Assembly: GCA_947476645.1 (NCBI GenBank)
Contig: CANJRM010000013.1
Location: 1-50,816 of the forward strand
Direction of reading: 5' to 3'
Source: Bacteroidota bacterium
Lineage (GTDB): Bacteria; Bacteroidota; Bacteroidia; Chitinophagales; LD1
Length of the DNA: 50,816 bases
In this document: in pieces, positions 34,056-43,837 of the stretch
Layout of the letters: the number at the start of each line of letters is the position of its first letter
Numbering within the stretch: the stretch's first letter is position 1
Program-made: the position numbers and the translations under genes
Notes under the pieces: generated by a model
The model's input: the letters and a program-made list of their open reading frames with translations, nothing else
Told to the model about the DNA's origin: nothing
The model's database searches: none

Positions 34056-35551
34056 AATCCTTCTGTTTCAGGTTGACGATACTTGAAAACTTTTTGCAGG
34101 GCTTTTATTTCATAAGGATATTTGTGGTAGCCAGTTTTAAACCGCAAAGATGAAATGGTGCGCAATAATTTCCTGCGTGAAGAATTTAGTTTGATGTCGG
34201 TTATAGTTGGGTAATAACCATTCAACACGGTTTCAAAGTTTTGGATTTTGTCCACCATTTCCACAGTGAGCCAAAGCGTGAGTGGATTTTTGCGCAAATC
34301 AAATTTTTCCCAAGCGGGCGCCAACCAGTCTTCTAACTTTTCAGGAAAACGAAAACCGCTCGCCAGAACTTGTTTGTACATGTCGCTTCCTTCAGTAGGC
34401 ACAGGGCTATACACGTAAATAATTATTTCGGTGGCAGGATTTGCTTCTTTCACTTTGGTAATGAATGCAATGTCGCCATCAATTTGCTGCATCACTTTTT
34501 CAGGTGTGTCAGCTGGTGTGCCAAGCACAAAAGAATATTCAGGAATGATGTTGAATTTTTTCATGCGCGCGGCAAACGATAAAATTTGTGCGCCAGATTG
34601 CTTGCCTCCTTTATCCATTTTTTTCAGCACTTCATCATTACCTGTCTCTGCACCAAAAAAAATCATACGGCAACCGGCATCTCGCATTAAGGCTAACGAT
34701 TCATCGCTGTATTTATCTAGTGTATCAATCCGCGCTTCGCCCCACCAAATCATGTTTTCGTTTTTAATGAGCCGCGCAAATTCAACCGTGCGTTTTTCGC
34801 TCACAAAAAAATTATTGTCATGAAACTCAATGGCATTGCCGCCAAATTTTTCCTTGAGCAATTTGATGTTGCGATAAATTTTTTCGGCACTTTGTCCTTT
34901 CCACTTCGCTTCATAAATGGGAACCACCGCACAAAACGAACAGGTAAACGGACAACCAAAACTGCTGTGGTATGCAATAGTTTTAGTACCTAAATAGCTT
35001 TTCCCTAAATATTTTTGTAGCGGATAAAAAGAGTTCAATTTTTCATACGGTAAATCGGGCAAGGTGTCTTGCTCGTGTAGCGCATCCTTTTTTGTAGTAA
35101 CAATTTCGTTTCCCTTTTTAAAAATGAGATTTGAAATGTTTTCTAAAGGCAAATTATTTTCAAAAGCGTCCAATAATTTTGGAAAAGCAAAATCTCCTGG
35201 GCCATTAACAATAGCATCTACAAAGCCCGATAGCATCACACTCTTGTTTTGGTTTGACGCAAAATAGCCACCCCAAATAATTTTGACAGCGGGAAATTTT
35301 TCGCGCACCAACTTAGTAATAGGAATAGCCTGACGCAATTGCGGCCCCGGCATAACGGTACAACCAAAAAATTTAAAATCATCAGCCTTTAAGTAGTCCA
35401 GAATTTTTTGGTGAGGGGCGTCTTCTAAATTTCCATCTACAATAACCCAGTCATACTTTCCCTGTATGCTTGCTGCTACCTGCAACACACTATTCGGTAT
35501 GCGCGCTAGGTGATTGTTGCTACGAGGGTTGAAGAGGAGAACTTTTTGCAC
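34052..35551 (-). CDS. B12-binding domain radical SAM protein
   Basis: A 499-residue enzyme. The first 140 residues form a cobalamin-binding-like Rossmann domain (VLLFNPRSNNHLARIPNSVL, IIWGGYFASNQ). The radical SAM core follows, with the 4Fe-4S ligands in CPFTCSFCAVV (Cys-x3-Cys-x2-Cys), and a GAETGNDEVLKKMDKGG pattern typical of B12-radical SAM methylases. GTG start. No SPASM domain. Such enzymes methylate or rearrange unreactive carbon centres, including in glycan and hopanoid biosynthesis. Coupled to the downstream methyltransferase by overlap. Confidence 0.88.
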   Translation of the reverse strand: MQKVLLFNPRSNNHLARIPNSVLQVAASIQGKYDWVIVDGNLEDAPHQKILDYLKADDFKFFGCTVMPGPQLRQAIPITKLVREKFPAVKIIWGGYFASNQNKSVMLSGFVDAIVNGPGDFAFPKLLDAFENNLPLENISNLIFKKGNEIVTTKKDALHEQDTLPDLPYEKLNSFYPLQKYLGKSYLGTKTIAYHSSFGCPFTCSFCAVVPIYEAKWKGQSAEKIYRNIKLLKEKFGGNAIEFHDNNFFVSEKRTVEFARLIKNENMIWWGEARIDTLDKYSDESLALMRDAGCRMIFFGAETGNDEVLKKMDKGGKQSGAQILSFAARMKKFNIIPEYSFVLGTPADTPEKVMQQIDGDIAFITKVKEANPATEIIIYVYSPVPTEGSDMYKQVLASGFRFPEKLEDWLAPAWEKFDLRKNPLTLWLTVEMVDKIQNFETVLNGYYPTITDIKLNSSRRKLLRTISSLRFKTGYHKYPYEIKALQKVFKYRQPETEGF

Positions 35552-35655
35552 TATAAAAAAGAGTTGATGTTTTTCGAAATTGCAAACTAAAACTTTTGCG
35601 TGGCTAAACTATATGTTTTATTTTTTTTCAAAGCTACTTCGCATCATTCCAGCAA

Positions 35656-35692
35656 TTTTTCATTATTGCAAGATTGCAATCAAAATGAAAAA
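35656..35692. promoter_or_regulatory. Long imperfect hairpin upstream of the sulfotransferase-like gene
   Basis: TTTTTCATT/AATGAAAAA and inner ATTGCA/TGCAAT form a 15-bp stem interrupted by a 3-base bulge, loop AGAT. It lies 70 bases before the 35763 gene and might regulate the glycan-decoration operon. Confidence 0.35.
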
Positions 35693-35762
35693 AATTAGTG
35701 CACGACCACTTTTCATTATTAGAATTAAACACTCTGGTGGTCTGACACTTAGTAAATAGAAG

Positions 35763-37442
35763 ATGATACAAAAACTTAAAAAAGCATTGGCCTATAAGTT
35801 AATTATATGTGCAGCTATAAACTGTATTGGACAATCGAACAGAACGGTTGGGTTACTTGCCTACGACAAAAAATATTCTTATGAAGGATTGAATCTTTTT
35901 TTTCCGCGTGGTGCAGCTAATGTTTACCTAATCAATAATTGCGGACAGATAGTACATACATGGCTTGATAGTTCCAAAACAGGACCTAATCAATCTGCTT
36001 ATTTACAAAACGATGGAAGTATTTTTATGGCAAAAGATAGTGAGCCTGATACTGTACTTCAATTTACAACCGGGAACGAAAAAATTGAACACCGTGATTG
36101 GGATAACAATTTATTGTGGAGTTTTATTTACAGTGCTTCACCGGCAAAGCCTCATCATGATTTTAAAGTTTTGCCTAATGGAAATATTCTATTGATTGCT
36201 TGGGAGGTTAAAACAGAACAGGATGCCCTTTCTTCAGGAAGAAAACAATCTCTCCTCCCAAGGAACAGAATAATTTCGGAGCAGATTGTTGAGATAGAAC
36301 CCACTGGAAAGTATTCAGGTGAAATAGTTTGGGAGTGGCACGCATGGAATCATTTAATTCAGAATAACGATTCTTCTAAAAAGAATTATGGGGAAGTAAA
36401 ATCACATCCCGAGCTCATTGATTTTAACTACAAAACATACAGCACCAAAGATGATTGGCTACACATAAACTCCATAGATTATGATAAGCAGAGAGATTTG
36501 ATTTTACTTTCTATTTCAGCCTTCAACGAAATTTGGATAATTGATCACAGCACAAATTCTGTAGAAGCCACAAGCCATAGAGGGGGAAACTTTAAGAAAG
36601 GAGGAGATTTAATTTGGCGTTGGGGAAACCCCGAAGCTTACGGAATGGGGGACAGCACTCTGAAGAAACTATACTTTCAGCATAATGCACACTGGGTAAA
36701 AAATGAAGTTGGCAGTAAAACCGAAAACAATGAATCAATCATCCTATTCAATAATTTCTATCCAGATTCTGCATCAGCGGTTTGTGTAGTTACCCCCATA
36801 TTCAATACCACTTCAAGTTTATTCGAAAAACGAAAGGACATTTTTTTGCCCGAAACCTACGACTGGACATATACTACCGAACAGCGCAGTAAAATGTTTT
36901 CACCTATAGGAAGCAGTGTTCAGCTTTTGCCAAACGGGAACTTACTTATATGCGTGGGTAAAAAGGGATATGCATTTGAAGTGGCCGAACGGAAAAATAT
37001 AGTTTGGGAATATGTAGTTCCCACAAAAATGGGTATCCCTGTTAAACAAGGAACCTCCATCACACCGAGCGACAACCGCACTTTTCGTATGGAGCGCTAT
37101 CCGACAAGTTGGTTAAGGGTTAGCGAAAAATTATTCAAACCACAATTTCCACTCGAAACTTTTACCGACACTGCATTTTGCAATTCGCTTCATTATATTG
37201 ATTGCCTTGGAAAAAGAATAGGGCTATATGTCTACTGGAATCAAACCGCAAAACAAATTTCCATTGCTCTTTTAATGCCCCTAGAAGTACCAATAAAACT
37301 GCTAATTAAGGACAGTCAGGAAAAAAGTGTTACAGATATTTTGCTTAACAAACCGATAAAAGTAAAAGTTGACAATTGGAAGAAAGGTAAATACGCAATA
37401 TATGTTGAAGAAAATTTTGTGTCTTCATTTACTTATAATTAA
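35763..37442 (+). CDS. Arylsulfotransferase (ASST)-like protein
   Basis: A 559-residue exported protein (N-terminal signal-like helix to about residue 22). It has the six-blade propeller-type signature of the ASST/Kelch-like family: TVGLLAYD, YLINNCGQIVHTWL, HHDFKVLPNGNILLIAWE, WLHINSIDYD, FSPIGSSVQLLPNGNLLICVGKKG and a His in HNAHWV. True ASST transfers sulfate between phenols; family members occur in glycan loci without sulfotransferase proof. It starts the operon with SGNH, deacetylase and GNAT genes. A C-terminal beta module may follow the propeller. Confidence 0.8.
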   Translation: MIQKLKKALAYKLIICAAINCIGQSNRTVGLLAYDKKYSYEGLNLFFPRGAANVYLINNCGQIVHTWLDSSKTGPNQSAYLQNDGSIFMAKDSEPDTVLQFTTGNEKIEHRDWDNNLLWSFIYSASPAKPHHDFKVLPNGNILLIAWEVKTEQDALSSGRKQSLLPRNRIISEQIVEIEPTGKYSGEIVWEWHAWNHLIQNNDSSKKNYGEVKSHPELIDFNYKTYSTKDDWLHINSIDYDKQRDLILLSISAFNEIWIIDHSTNSVEATSHRGGNFKKGGDLIWRWGNPEAYGMGDSTLKKLYFQHNAHWVKNEVGSKTENNESIILFNNFYPDSASAVCVVTPIFNTTSSLFEKRKDIFLPETYDWTYTTEQRSKMFSPIGSSVQLLPNGNLLICVGKKGYAFEVAERKNIVWEYVVPTKMGIPVKQGTSITPSDNRTFRMERYPTSWLRVSEKLFKPQFPLETFTDTAFCNSLHYIDCLGKRIGLYVYWNQTAKQISIALLMPLEVPIKLLIKDSQEKSVTDILLNKPIKVKVDNWKKGKYAIYVEENFVSSFTYN

Positions 37443-37445
37443 GAA

Positions 37446-38444
37446 ATGAAAAACAAGTTTATAACTATCATTTCAGCAATAACTTATTGCATTACAATAT
37501 TGATAGTCACTCTTTCTGTTTTAGAAGTTGTTTATCACAATCAGCTGTTTGATTTTTATTGCGTAGAACTTAATACCTTAAACTCACAGCAAGAGTTACA
37601 TAGCAACAAAAAGAAAATTCTGATTCTCGGAGACTCTTTCGGTGCACAACAGAAAAGCTATGTGCAGCTCTTAAAAGATTCTCTTCACAATTTTTCGGTT
37701 ATAAACTCTTCAGTTCCAGGAACAAGCGCGAGAGAAATGAGTTATTTATCTCAACGGAGAATTGACCAATTTAATCCTGACAAAATTATTATTCAGATGT
37801 ATGTGGGCAATGATTTGATTGACATTAAACACGCATACAACTTTCATACAATTTCTTGGGTTCGAAATTTCTATTGGTTCATGGCAGATAATTTCAGTTC
37901 GCTTGCCTGGATTAATTACAAACTGGGAGCCTTGCGTACAAATTTAGATTATGAACAAAATTTTGTGGTGCCAAGCAACACAGATTCTTTTTCGGTAGCC
38001 AATTATAATGGGCGAGTAAAACTCTTGATTCGTGCTAATGCAAGATTTATCGCACAAAGCATTTTGTTGGAAGACGAAAAGTATCAATGCGCGTTTAGGG
38101 AGCTGACTAATTACATTTCAGCCATTGAGAAACGTTTTCACCAAACACACCCCAATGGTGAAATTGTTCTGGTATGCATCCCGCATTGTTCCGAAGTGAA
38201 CCAGCATTACAAAATCAACTATGAAAAATTAGGTGCGCTGTTCAACAGAAGTGAGTACAAAAGTGAAGTGAATTTCAATTCCAAATTGAAATTGCAATTT
38301 GAGGAACTCACTTTTGTCAATATTATGGATTCGTTATCACAAGCAGAAATAAACGGCACGGCAGTCTATTTCCAAAACGATGAACACCTCAACAAGAAGG
38401 GGCAACAAATAGTGGGACAACAAATTCTTCATCAATTGCAATGA
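37446..38444 (+). CDS. SGNH/GDSL-type hydrolase or O-acetylation factor
   Basis: A 332-residue exported or membrane-anchored SGNH protein. Membrane helix 5-30. Block I is ILILGDSFG (Ser64 nucleophile), block II has the Gly in SSVPGTSAREM, block III MYVGNDLID (Asn), and the Asp-x-x-His pair occurs near residues 312-314 in NDEHLNKKGQQ. Relatives in glycan loci are esterases or acetyltransferases. All catalytic blocks seem intact, so enzymatic activity is likely. It follows the sulfotransferase-like gene by 3 bases and overlaps the deacetylase start. Confidence 0.85.
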   Translation: MKNKFITIISAITYCITILIVTLSVLEVVYHNQLFDFYCVELNTLNSQQELHSNKKKILILGDSFGAQQKSYVQLLKDSLHNFSVINSSVPGTSAREMSYLSQRRIDQFNPDKIIIQMYVGNDLIDIKHAYNFHTISWVRNFYWFMADNFSSLAWINYKLGALRTNLDYEQNFVVPSNTDSFSVANYNGRVKLLIRANARFIAQSILLEDEKYQCAFRELTNYISAIEKRFHQTHPNGEIVLVCIPHCSEVNQHYKINYEKLGALFNRSEYKSEVNFNSKLKLQFEELTFVNIMDSLSQAEINGTAVYFQNDEHLNKKGQQIVGQQILHQLQ

Positions 38445-39430
38445 ACATTCCTATCCATTATTTACGAACCGCTAAATGGATTTTGCAAGGCAAATGGAAA
38501 GCTGCGCAACTATCGCCAGAAGTATTGCAAAACGCTAGAGGCAAAATAGTTTTAGCATATCATGGCATAGATATGGTCAACGGCACCAGTGTGAATACAA
38601 AATTCAGAGGTGTAAAGAAATTTGAAGAAGAAATTCGGTTACTAAAGAAACACACCAATGTAATTTCATTGAAAGATTATGTAGATGACAAATTGAATCC
38701 AGAAAAGCTAAATGTGGCTATCACCTTTGACGATGGATTTCAAAACAATTTCTTTTTGGCGAAACCGATTTTAGAGAAACATAACTTGCCTGGCACTTTT
38801 TTTATTACGCCCATTTGGGAACAAGAAAAAAATATTCTCTGGGCAGATTTGGTAGATCAGGTTACCTCGTTTGCACCACACACAATAAGTATAGCAGGCG
38901 AGGCATACACCAAAAATATTTTCGGAAAATATTTTCACACTTCAGGCTTATCAATTCATCAGCATGTTATTACACAGAATGGAAGTTTTATTGAAGAGCT
39001 ATATACAGAGTTTATGCCGTTCGCAAAATTTATGCAGAATGATTCAGTCGATATTTATTGGAAGGTGATGACACCGCGAATGGTGAAAGAGTTGAGCGAC
39101 TGTGACTTGTTTACAATAGGCTCGCATGGGTTTACTCATACCAACCTTTGTTTTCTTTCAAATGAAGAAACAATAGATGAGTTGAAAATCTCAAAAATCA
39201 TTTTGGAAAAGCTTATACAGCAACCCGTAGATTTTTTTGCCGCTCCATTTGGCGCTCATGACGAGCGAACAATTTCGCTAACCCGACAAGCAGGTTATAC
39301 GCATCAGGTTTTTGCAACACTCTTTATCAAAAAATTGGAAACCGAAAAAGATATTGTTCCGCGTTTTGGCATCAATCCCTATCTTTCACCTAAGCATCAA
39401 CTATTGTTCATCGCAAATAAAAAATTTTGA
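38441..39430 (+). CDS. Polysaccharide deacetylase family protein (NodB-type)
   Basis: A 329-residue CE4 enzyme. Motif 1 is VAITFDDGFQNN (catalytic Asp pair), motif 2 lies in IGSHGFTHTNLCFLS (SHGxTH metal ligands), and motif 3 corresponds to FAAPFGAHD. It removes N-acetyl groups from a polymer. Signal peptide is not obvious, so it may act on lipid-linked or cytoplasmic-side intermediates. It overlaps the SGNH gene by 4 bases and the GNAT gene by 4. Confidence 0.9.
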   Translation: MNIPIHYLRTAKWILQGKWKAAQLSPEVLQNARGKIVLAYHGIDMVNGTSVNTKFRGVKKFEEEIRLLKKHTNVISLKDYVDDKLNPEKLNVAITFDDGFQNNFFLAKPILEKHNLPGTFFITPIWEQEKNILWADLVDQVTSFAPHTISIAGEAYTKNIFGKYFHTSGLSIHQHVITQNGSFIEELYTEFMPFAKFMQNDSVDIYWKVMTPRMVKELSDCDLFTIGSHGFTHTNLCFLSNEETIDELKISKIILEKLIQQPVDFFAAPFGAHDERTISLTRQAGYTHQVFATLFIKKLETEKDIVPRFGINPYLSPKHQLLFIANKKF

Positions 39431-40350
39431 GCTTCACATTTGAGCGGCTTTCCAAAGCTAATATTCATTGTCTCGTTCCCTTGTATTTTGCCTTGTATAA
39501 AAAGCAACTTCCAGTTACTTATTTTGAAAAAAAATACGACACAAATTATTTAACCGAAAGCTTATTCGGATACTTTGCCTTTTATAACGGTACTCCTGCT
39601 GGCTTTACCGGGATGATACCTTACGAATTACAGTATAAAGGGAAAACAGAATTAGCTGTGCAATCGCTTGACAGCATGACTCACCCGCAATACATGAAAC
39701 GCGGTTTGTTTAAAACACTCATGGAAAAAGTGTATGAAGATTTGAATGCTGAAAACATTTCGTTCATCTGGGGTTTTCCCAACGATGGGTCAATAAAAAG
39801 CGCAACTAAAAAATTGAACTGGCAACCTACTGTGCCAATGAACGGCTATTGTATTCCAGTGCTGAATCGTTACGTATCATTTACCAAACGGAAGATGAAT
39901 AATTTGTATTATGGTAAAGATGCGCTGTCTAAAATTTTCGAAAATGAATTGACCAACGAATTTCCTAACCATTCGTTAATGGGTTGTGATTATGTAACCA
40001 CAGTACGCAACAAAAATTATTTCGACTACAAAAAATTTGGCGGAAGTATTTTGATAAACATGAAAGGAGTAAAAATTTGGCTAAAGCTTAATGGCTCTAT
40101 CTTCATTGGAGATATGGATAATATTTCTGCCGCAGAATTGAAACAGTTAATGCCTTTGTTAACAACCAAAGCAATGCAATGCGGAGCAACCAATATTTAT
40201 TTTCAAACGCATTCGGATTCTGAAATTGATAAATCTTTTGCCGTCCTTTATCCCAATTTTAGTTCTTGGAAAATTCTCTATCACGATTTGGGTTCCACCT
40301 TTCCACTTGAAAAAATTGGCGTAACTTTTGGCGATTTAGATTCCTTCTAA
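39427..40350 (+). CDS. GNAT-family acyltransferase
   Basis: A 307-residue protein with a GNAT-type N-terminal half: FAFYNGTPAGFTGMIPYEL and the acetyl-CoA loop MTHPQYMKRGLFKTLMEKVYEDL, followed by FIWGFPNDGSIKSATKK and a C-terminal domain of about 120 residues. In glycan loci such proteins N-acylate amino sugars left by a deacetylase. Start is a TTG overlapping the deacetylase stop. Its stop overlaps the stop of the convergent O-antigen ligase-like gene. Confidence 0.8.
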   Translation: MSFTFERLSKANIHCLVPLYFALYKKQLPVTYFEKKYDTNYLTESLFGYFAFYNGTPAGFTGMIPYELQYKGKTELAVQSLDSMTHPQYMKRGLFKTLMEKVYEDLNAENISFIWGFPNDGSIKSATKKLNWQPTVPMNGYCIPVLNRYVSFTKRKMNNLYYGKDALSKIFENELTNEFPNHSLMGCDYVTTVRNKNYFDYKKFGGSILINMKGVKIWLKLNGSIFIGDMDNISAAELKQLMPLLTTKAMQCGATNIYFQTHSDSEIDKSFAVLYPNFSSWKILYHDLGSTFPLEKIGVTFGDLDSF

Positions 40351-41654
40351 TTCGATTTTTTAAGGGTCCAGATTTGTTGATCACTTAAGATTACCGCGCA
40401 ACAAGACCACATTATACCAGCAAGTTTGTCTTCATGAATGAAATTATTGACCAAAACATGCATGAAGAAAGTAGTTAACGCAAAGAAGATGAACAGAAAA
40501 AGTATCTCCTCCTTTTGAAAAAATAGTTTGGCCGCAAATAAAAGAGAGAAAAAAACAATACCACACCAGAATAGAAAACCGGGCAATCCCAATTCTGTCA
40601 AAGCCGCTAAATAATCAGAATGAGAATTTCCTCCGGTACCCAAGCGAGCTAAAGGCAATGCCTCGACTAAACTAATACGGGTCATTTCCTCTTTTTTTTG
40701 GTATGCCAGATACCTGAATTTATAAAGGTTATTTCCGAATCCGGTTAAAGGTCTTTCCTGAAACATTCGCCACGCACATTTATAACGATTCAGTCTTTCT
40801 AAGTTAGCAACATCATAAGTCCAGTTAAACGCAGAAAGCAGTTGATGATAAACAGTTGTGCTTTTTACGTACTCTTTTTTTTGCGTAACCCCCGTGATTA
40901 ATAAACCAACAACAGCGAGCATTATCACCAAAGAAGAAAAAGCGATAACAAGATGTTTTGTCTGACTTCTGAAACAATAAACTAAAAGCGCACCAATACC
41001 TCCAATTATTATCGTTAACCACGCAGCACGGGAAAACGATAGAAACAAACCAGTTAGTAGCAAGAACAAAATACCTGCGATAAGTTTTTTATCCCGGAAA
41101 AACCTTGGAAGTGCTTCTGGTCTTTGAAAAAAATAAACCCAAAACGGAATTAGAAAAGCGAGCACTGCGCCATAAAATGGATGGTCATGGTAAAAAGGAC
41201 GCATGGAAGCTGCTGAAAAATCAATCACAAAATTATACTGCGCATGCAAATACAAGCCCCGTAATAAAATAAGACCAAAGGAAAGCGTGTAAGCAAAAAT
41301 GCAGAGTAAAAAAAAACGAAAATCTTTCTTTTGAACAAAAATATAGCCAGCTACAAAAACTATCAAATGAAGAGTTTCGATAACGGTGTATTTAATTGAA
41401 ACCTTAGGCATATCGGAATAAATGCAACTAACCCATGACCAAAGAATATAACCGGTAATAGAAAGAAAAAGCGGATTTGTATAGACTTGCTTAACCGCCT
41501 CATACAATTGTTTCCAATAAAACAAAAGAGTAAAAGCAATTACAATTTCAATTGGCTCACTAGGTATGTTTATTCCAAAACCTAAGCTTAAGTTTTCTAC
41601 CGAAACAGGCAAAGTGAAAAACAAAGCGATGTATAAGAACCGAAGGATTAGCAT
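40347..41654 (-). CDS. O-antigen ligase family membrane protein (Wzy/WaaL-like)
   Basis: A 435-residue polytopic protein with about ten to twelve membrane segments and a large periplasmic loop (about 255-325). The key loop residue pattern appears in GTGGNSHSDYLAALTELGLPG (about 340-360), matching the HN/HS-x-x-L-x-x-x-x-E-x-G-x-x-G signature of O-antigen ligases and Wzy-type polymerases. It likely joins or polymerises lipid-linked oligosaccharide. Convergent with the GNAT gene; upstream it faces the DprE1-like gene divergently. Confidence 0.88.
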   Translation of the reverse strand: MLILRFLYIALFFTLPVSVENLSLGFGINIPSEPIEIVIAFTLLFYWKQLYEAVKQVYTNPLFLSITGYILWSWVSCIYSDMPKVSIKYTVIETLHLIVFVAGYIFVQKKDFRFFLLCIFAYTLSFGLILLRGLYLHAQYNFVIDFSAASMRPFYHDHPFYGAVLAFLIPFWVYFFQRPEALPRFFRDKKLIAGILFLLLTGLFLSFSRAAWLTIIIGGIGALLVYCFRSQTKHLVIAFSSLVIMLAVVGLLITGVTQKKEYVKSTTVYHQLLSAFNWTYDVANLERLNRYKCAWRMFQERPLTGFGNNLYKFRYLAYQKKEEMTRISLVEALPLARLGTGGNSHSDYLAALTELGLPGFLFWCGIVFFSLLFAAKLFFQKEEILFLFIFFALTTFFMHVLVNNFIHEDKLAGIMWSCCAVILSDQQIWTLKKSN

Positions 41655-41756
41655 AGCAAAAACAGTTGCGTTTAAATGAATTCAGAAATAAAGCATGTTT
41701 ATTGTTCGACAAATATTCTGACATTCACTTTGTAATATAGCCAATGACCCAATTTA

Positions 41757-43100
41757 ATGAATACCGAAAGAAATAAAATTGCAGGATGGGGAAACTATCC
41801 GGTGATACACAGCAATATATTTAACCCTGAGAACGAAACTGAGGTTACTGAACTTGTTGCTAAAACAAACGATATCATAGCTAGAGGTAACGGCAGAAGT
41901 TATGGGGATTCAGCGTTGGGAACTCAAGTTGTTTCTTCGCTGCTCTGCAATAAAATTATCGCATTTGATAAAGCAGAAGGCATCCTTACTTGCGAAAGCG
42001 GAGTATTGCTTTCAGAAGTTTTAACCACAACTATTCCATGTGGATTTTTCTTACCCGTAATGCCCGGCACAAAATATATTACGGTAGGCGGTGCGGTTGC
42101 GACTGACGTGCACGGGAAAAATCATTTTCACAAGCAAAGTTTTTCTGCGCATGTTTTGGAAATAAAATTGCTGCTTTCCAATGGCGATACTATTATTTGT
42201 TCCAAACAAAACAACCGCGAATTGTTTTGGGCTACATGCGGTGGCATGGGTTTGACGGGATTTATCTTAGAAACGAAAATTCAATTATCAAAGATCGAAA
42301 CCGCTTATATTAAACAGCAAAATTTTTGTTGTGAAAATCTTTCCGAATTATTTTCTGCTTTTAAAAAGCATAATCAATTCGACTATAAAGTTGGATGGCT
42401 CGATTGTTTTGCAACAGAAGATAATTTAGGTAAAGGCATTTTTACCGTAGCAAGCCATTGTTTAACCAAAGACTTGTCACTACAAAAACAAAACAACGCA
42501 TTAAAGGAAGAGAGGAAAACGCAGTTTACGATTCCTTTTTTCTCGCCTGCATTTTTAATGAGTCGTTGGGCCATACAAGCAATGAATTTTTTACGGTGGC
42601 GAAGAGCTAAGTCCAATAAACAGGTAGAAATTATTCCTTTAGAGCAATTCTTTTTTCCGCTCGATTCTATTTTACAATGGAATAAACTGTATGGTCGAAA
42701 GGGTTTTTTGCAATATCAATATGTGTTGCCTACCAATAATGCCGAGCAAGGGACGAAAGAAATTCTACAACTGATGGCAGTAGCAAATGACAAATGCCTT
42801 TTAGCCGTACTCAAGCAATTTGGCAAGTGTAATGACCGCACGCTTTTAAGTTTTCCGATGGAAGGTTTTACTGTTTCTCTCGACTTCAAATTTAGCCCGA
42901 GCTTGTTTGCGTTATTCGACAGATTTGATGAAGTAGTTTTGAAACACGGAGGCAGAATTTACTTAGCTAAAGATGCCCGCATGAAAACCGAGATGATGCA
43001 AAAAGGATATCCTAAACTCAAAGAGTTTCAGTTCATTGTTAAGCGCGTAAATTCAAACAATAAATTTACATCGGCACAGCGCGAACGAATCAATTATTAA
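41757..43100 (+). CDS. FAD-binding oxidoreductase, DprE1-like
   Basis: A 447-residue PCMH-type FAD oxidase. The FAD segment is IARGNGRSYGDSALG (41-55) with MPGTKYITVGGAVATDVHGKNHF (about 110-132), and the C-terminus ends with a DprE1-type substrate domain. In mycobacteria DprE1 oxidises C2 of decaprenylphosphoryl-ribose. The next gene (3 bases on) is a short-chain dehydrogenase like DprE2, and the pair occurs with UbiA nearby. The cysteine and Lys/Tyr details of the DprE1 active site cannot be confirmed by eye, so the reaction is inferred from context. Confidence 0.85.
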   Translation: MNTERNKIAGWGNYPVIHSNIFNPENETEVTELVAKTNDIIARGNGRSYGDSALGTQVVSSLLCNKIIAFDKAEGILTCESGVLLSEVLTTTIPCGFFLPVMPGTKYITVGGAVATDVHGKNHFHKQSFSAHVLEIKLLLSNGDTIICSKQNNRELFWATCGGMGLTGFILETKIQLSKIETAYIKQQNFCCENLSELFSAFKKHNQFDYKVGWLDCFATEDNLGKGIFTVASHCLTKDLSLQKQNNALKEERKTQFTIPFFSPAFLMSRWAIQAMNFLRWRRAKSNKQVEIIPLEQFFFPLDSILQWNKLYGRKGFLQYQYVLPTNNAEQGTKEILQLMAVANDKCLLAVLKQFGKCNDRTLLSFPMEGFTVSLDFKFSPSLFALFDRFDEVVLKHGGRIYLAKDARMKTEMMQKGYPKLKEFQFIVKRVNSNNKFTSAQRERINY

Positions 43101-43102
43101 AA

Positions 43103-43834
43103 ATGAAGACAGCCTTAATACTCGGTGCCAAGTCTGATATTGCCAAAGCCATTGCAACTGAATTATCTAAACAGAAAGTGAATCTTCTTTTGGCTGCGCG
43201 TAATGCAAATGAGTTGGCGAACTTTAAAATTGATTTACAAAACAAATATGGCAACACCATTTCGATAATAGAATTTGATGCGCTTGCTTACGCTACGCAC
43301 GAAAATTTTGGAGAGCAACTACCTACAAATTTAGATGTCGCGTTTTGTGTGTTTGGTTTTTTAGGAGAACAAAAAAATGCAGAAACGAACCGAGCAGAAA
43401 TGTTTCGCATTGTAGAAACAAATTACACTGGTGCTATTTCAATTTTAGAAATTATTGCCAGGCAGTTTGAGAAAAAAAAACAGGGATTGATTGTTGGTAT
43501 TTCTTCAGTGGCCGGGGAGCGTGGCAGACAGTCCAACTATTTTTATGGAAGTAGTAAAGCCGGTTTTACCGCCTACTTAAGTGGCTTGCGAAATCGTTTG
43601 CACAAAAGTAATGTACATGTGCTCACGGTAAAACCTGGTTACGTGAAAACAGCCATGACAGCACATTTGCAAATGCCGCCTGTCATTTCTACATCGCCTG
43701 ATGTAGTGGCTAAAAAGATTCTTAATGCTATAGATGCCGGCAGAAATGAAATTTACGTTCCTGCCATTTGGCGAGTAATTATGCGTGTAATAAAAGACAT
43801 GCCCGAATTTATTTTTAAGCGACTGAAACTTTAG
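43103..43834 (+). CDS. Short-chain dehydrogenase, DprE2-like
   Basis: A 243-residue SDR. Cofactor motif is LILGAKSDIAKAIATEL. Catalytic Ser and Tyr-x3-Lys appear in ISSVAGERGRQSNYFYGSSKAG (Y-G-S-S-K). In the mycobacterial pathway DprE2 reduces the 2-keto intermediate to decaprenylphosphoryl-arabinose, acting with DprE1. Here it follows the DprE1-like gene by 3 bases, which supports the pairing. Other SDR roles remain possible. Confidence 0.88.
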   Translation: MKTALILGAKSDIAKAIATELSKQKVNLLLAARNANELANFKIDLQNKYGNTISIIEFDALAYATHENFGEQLPTNLDVAFCVFGFLGEQKNAETNRAEMFRIVETNYTGAISILEIIARQFEKKKQGLIVGISSVAGERGRQSNYFYGSSKAGFTAYLSGLRNRLHKSNVHVLTVKPGYVKTAMTAHLQMPPVISTSPDVVAKKILNAIDAGRNEIYVPAIWRVIMRVIKDMPEFIFKRLKL

Positions 43835-43837
43835 GGT

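Noticed and set aside
34431-34823. 130-codon plus-strand ORF
   Set aside because: Shadow of the B12-binding radical SAM gene; no protein-like pattern.
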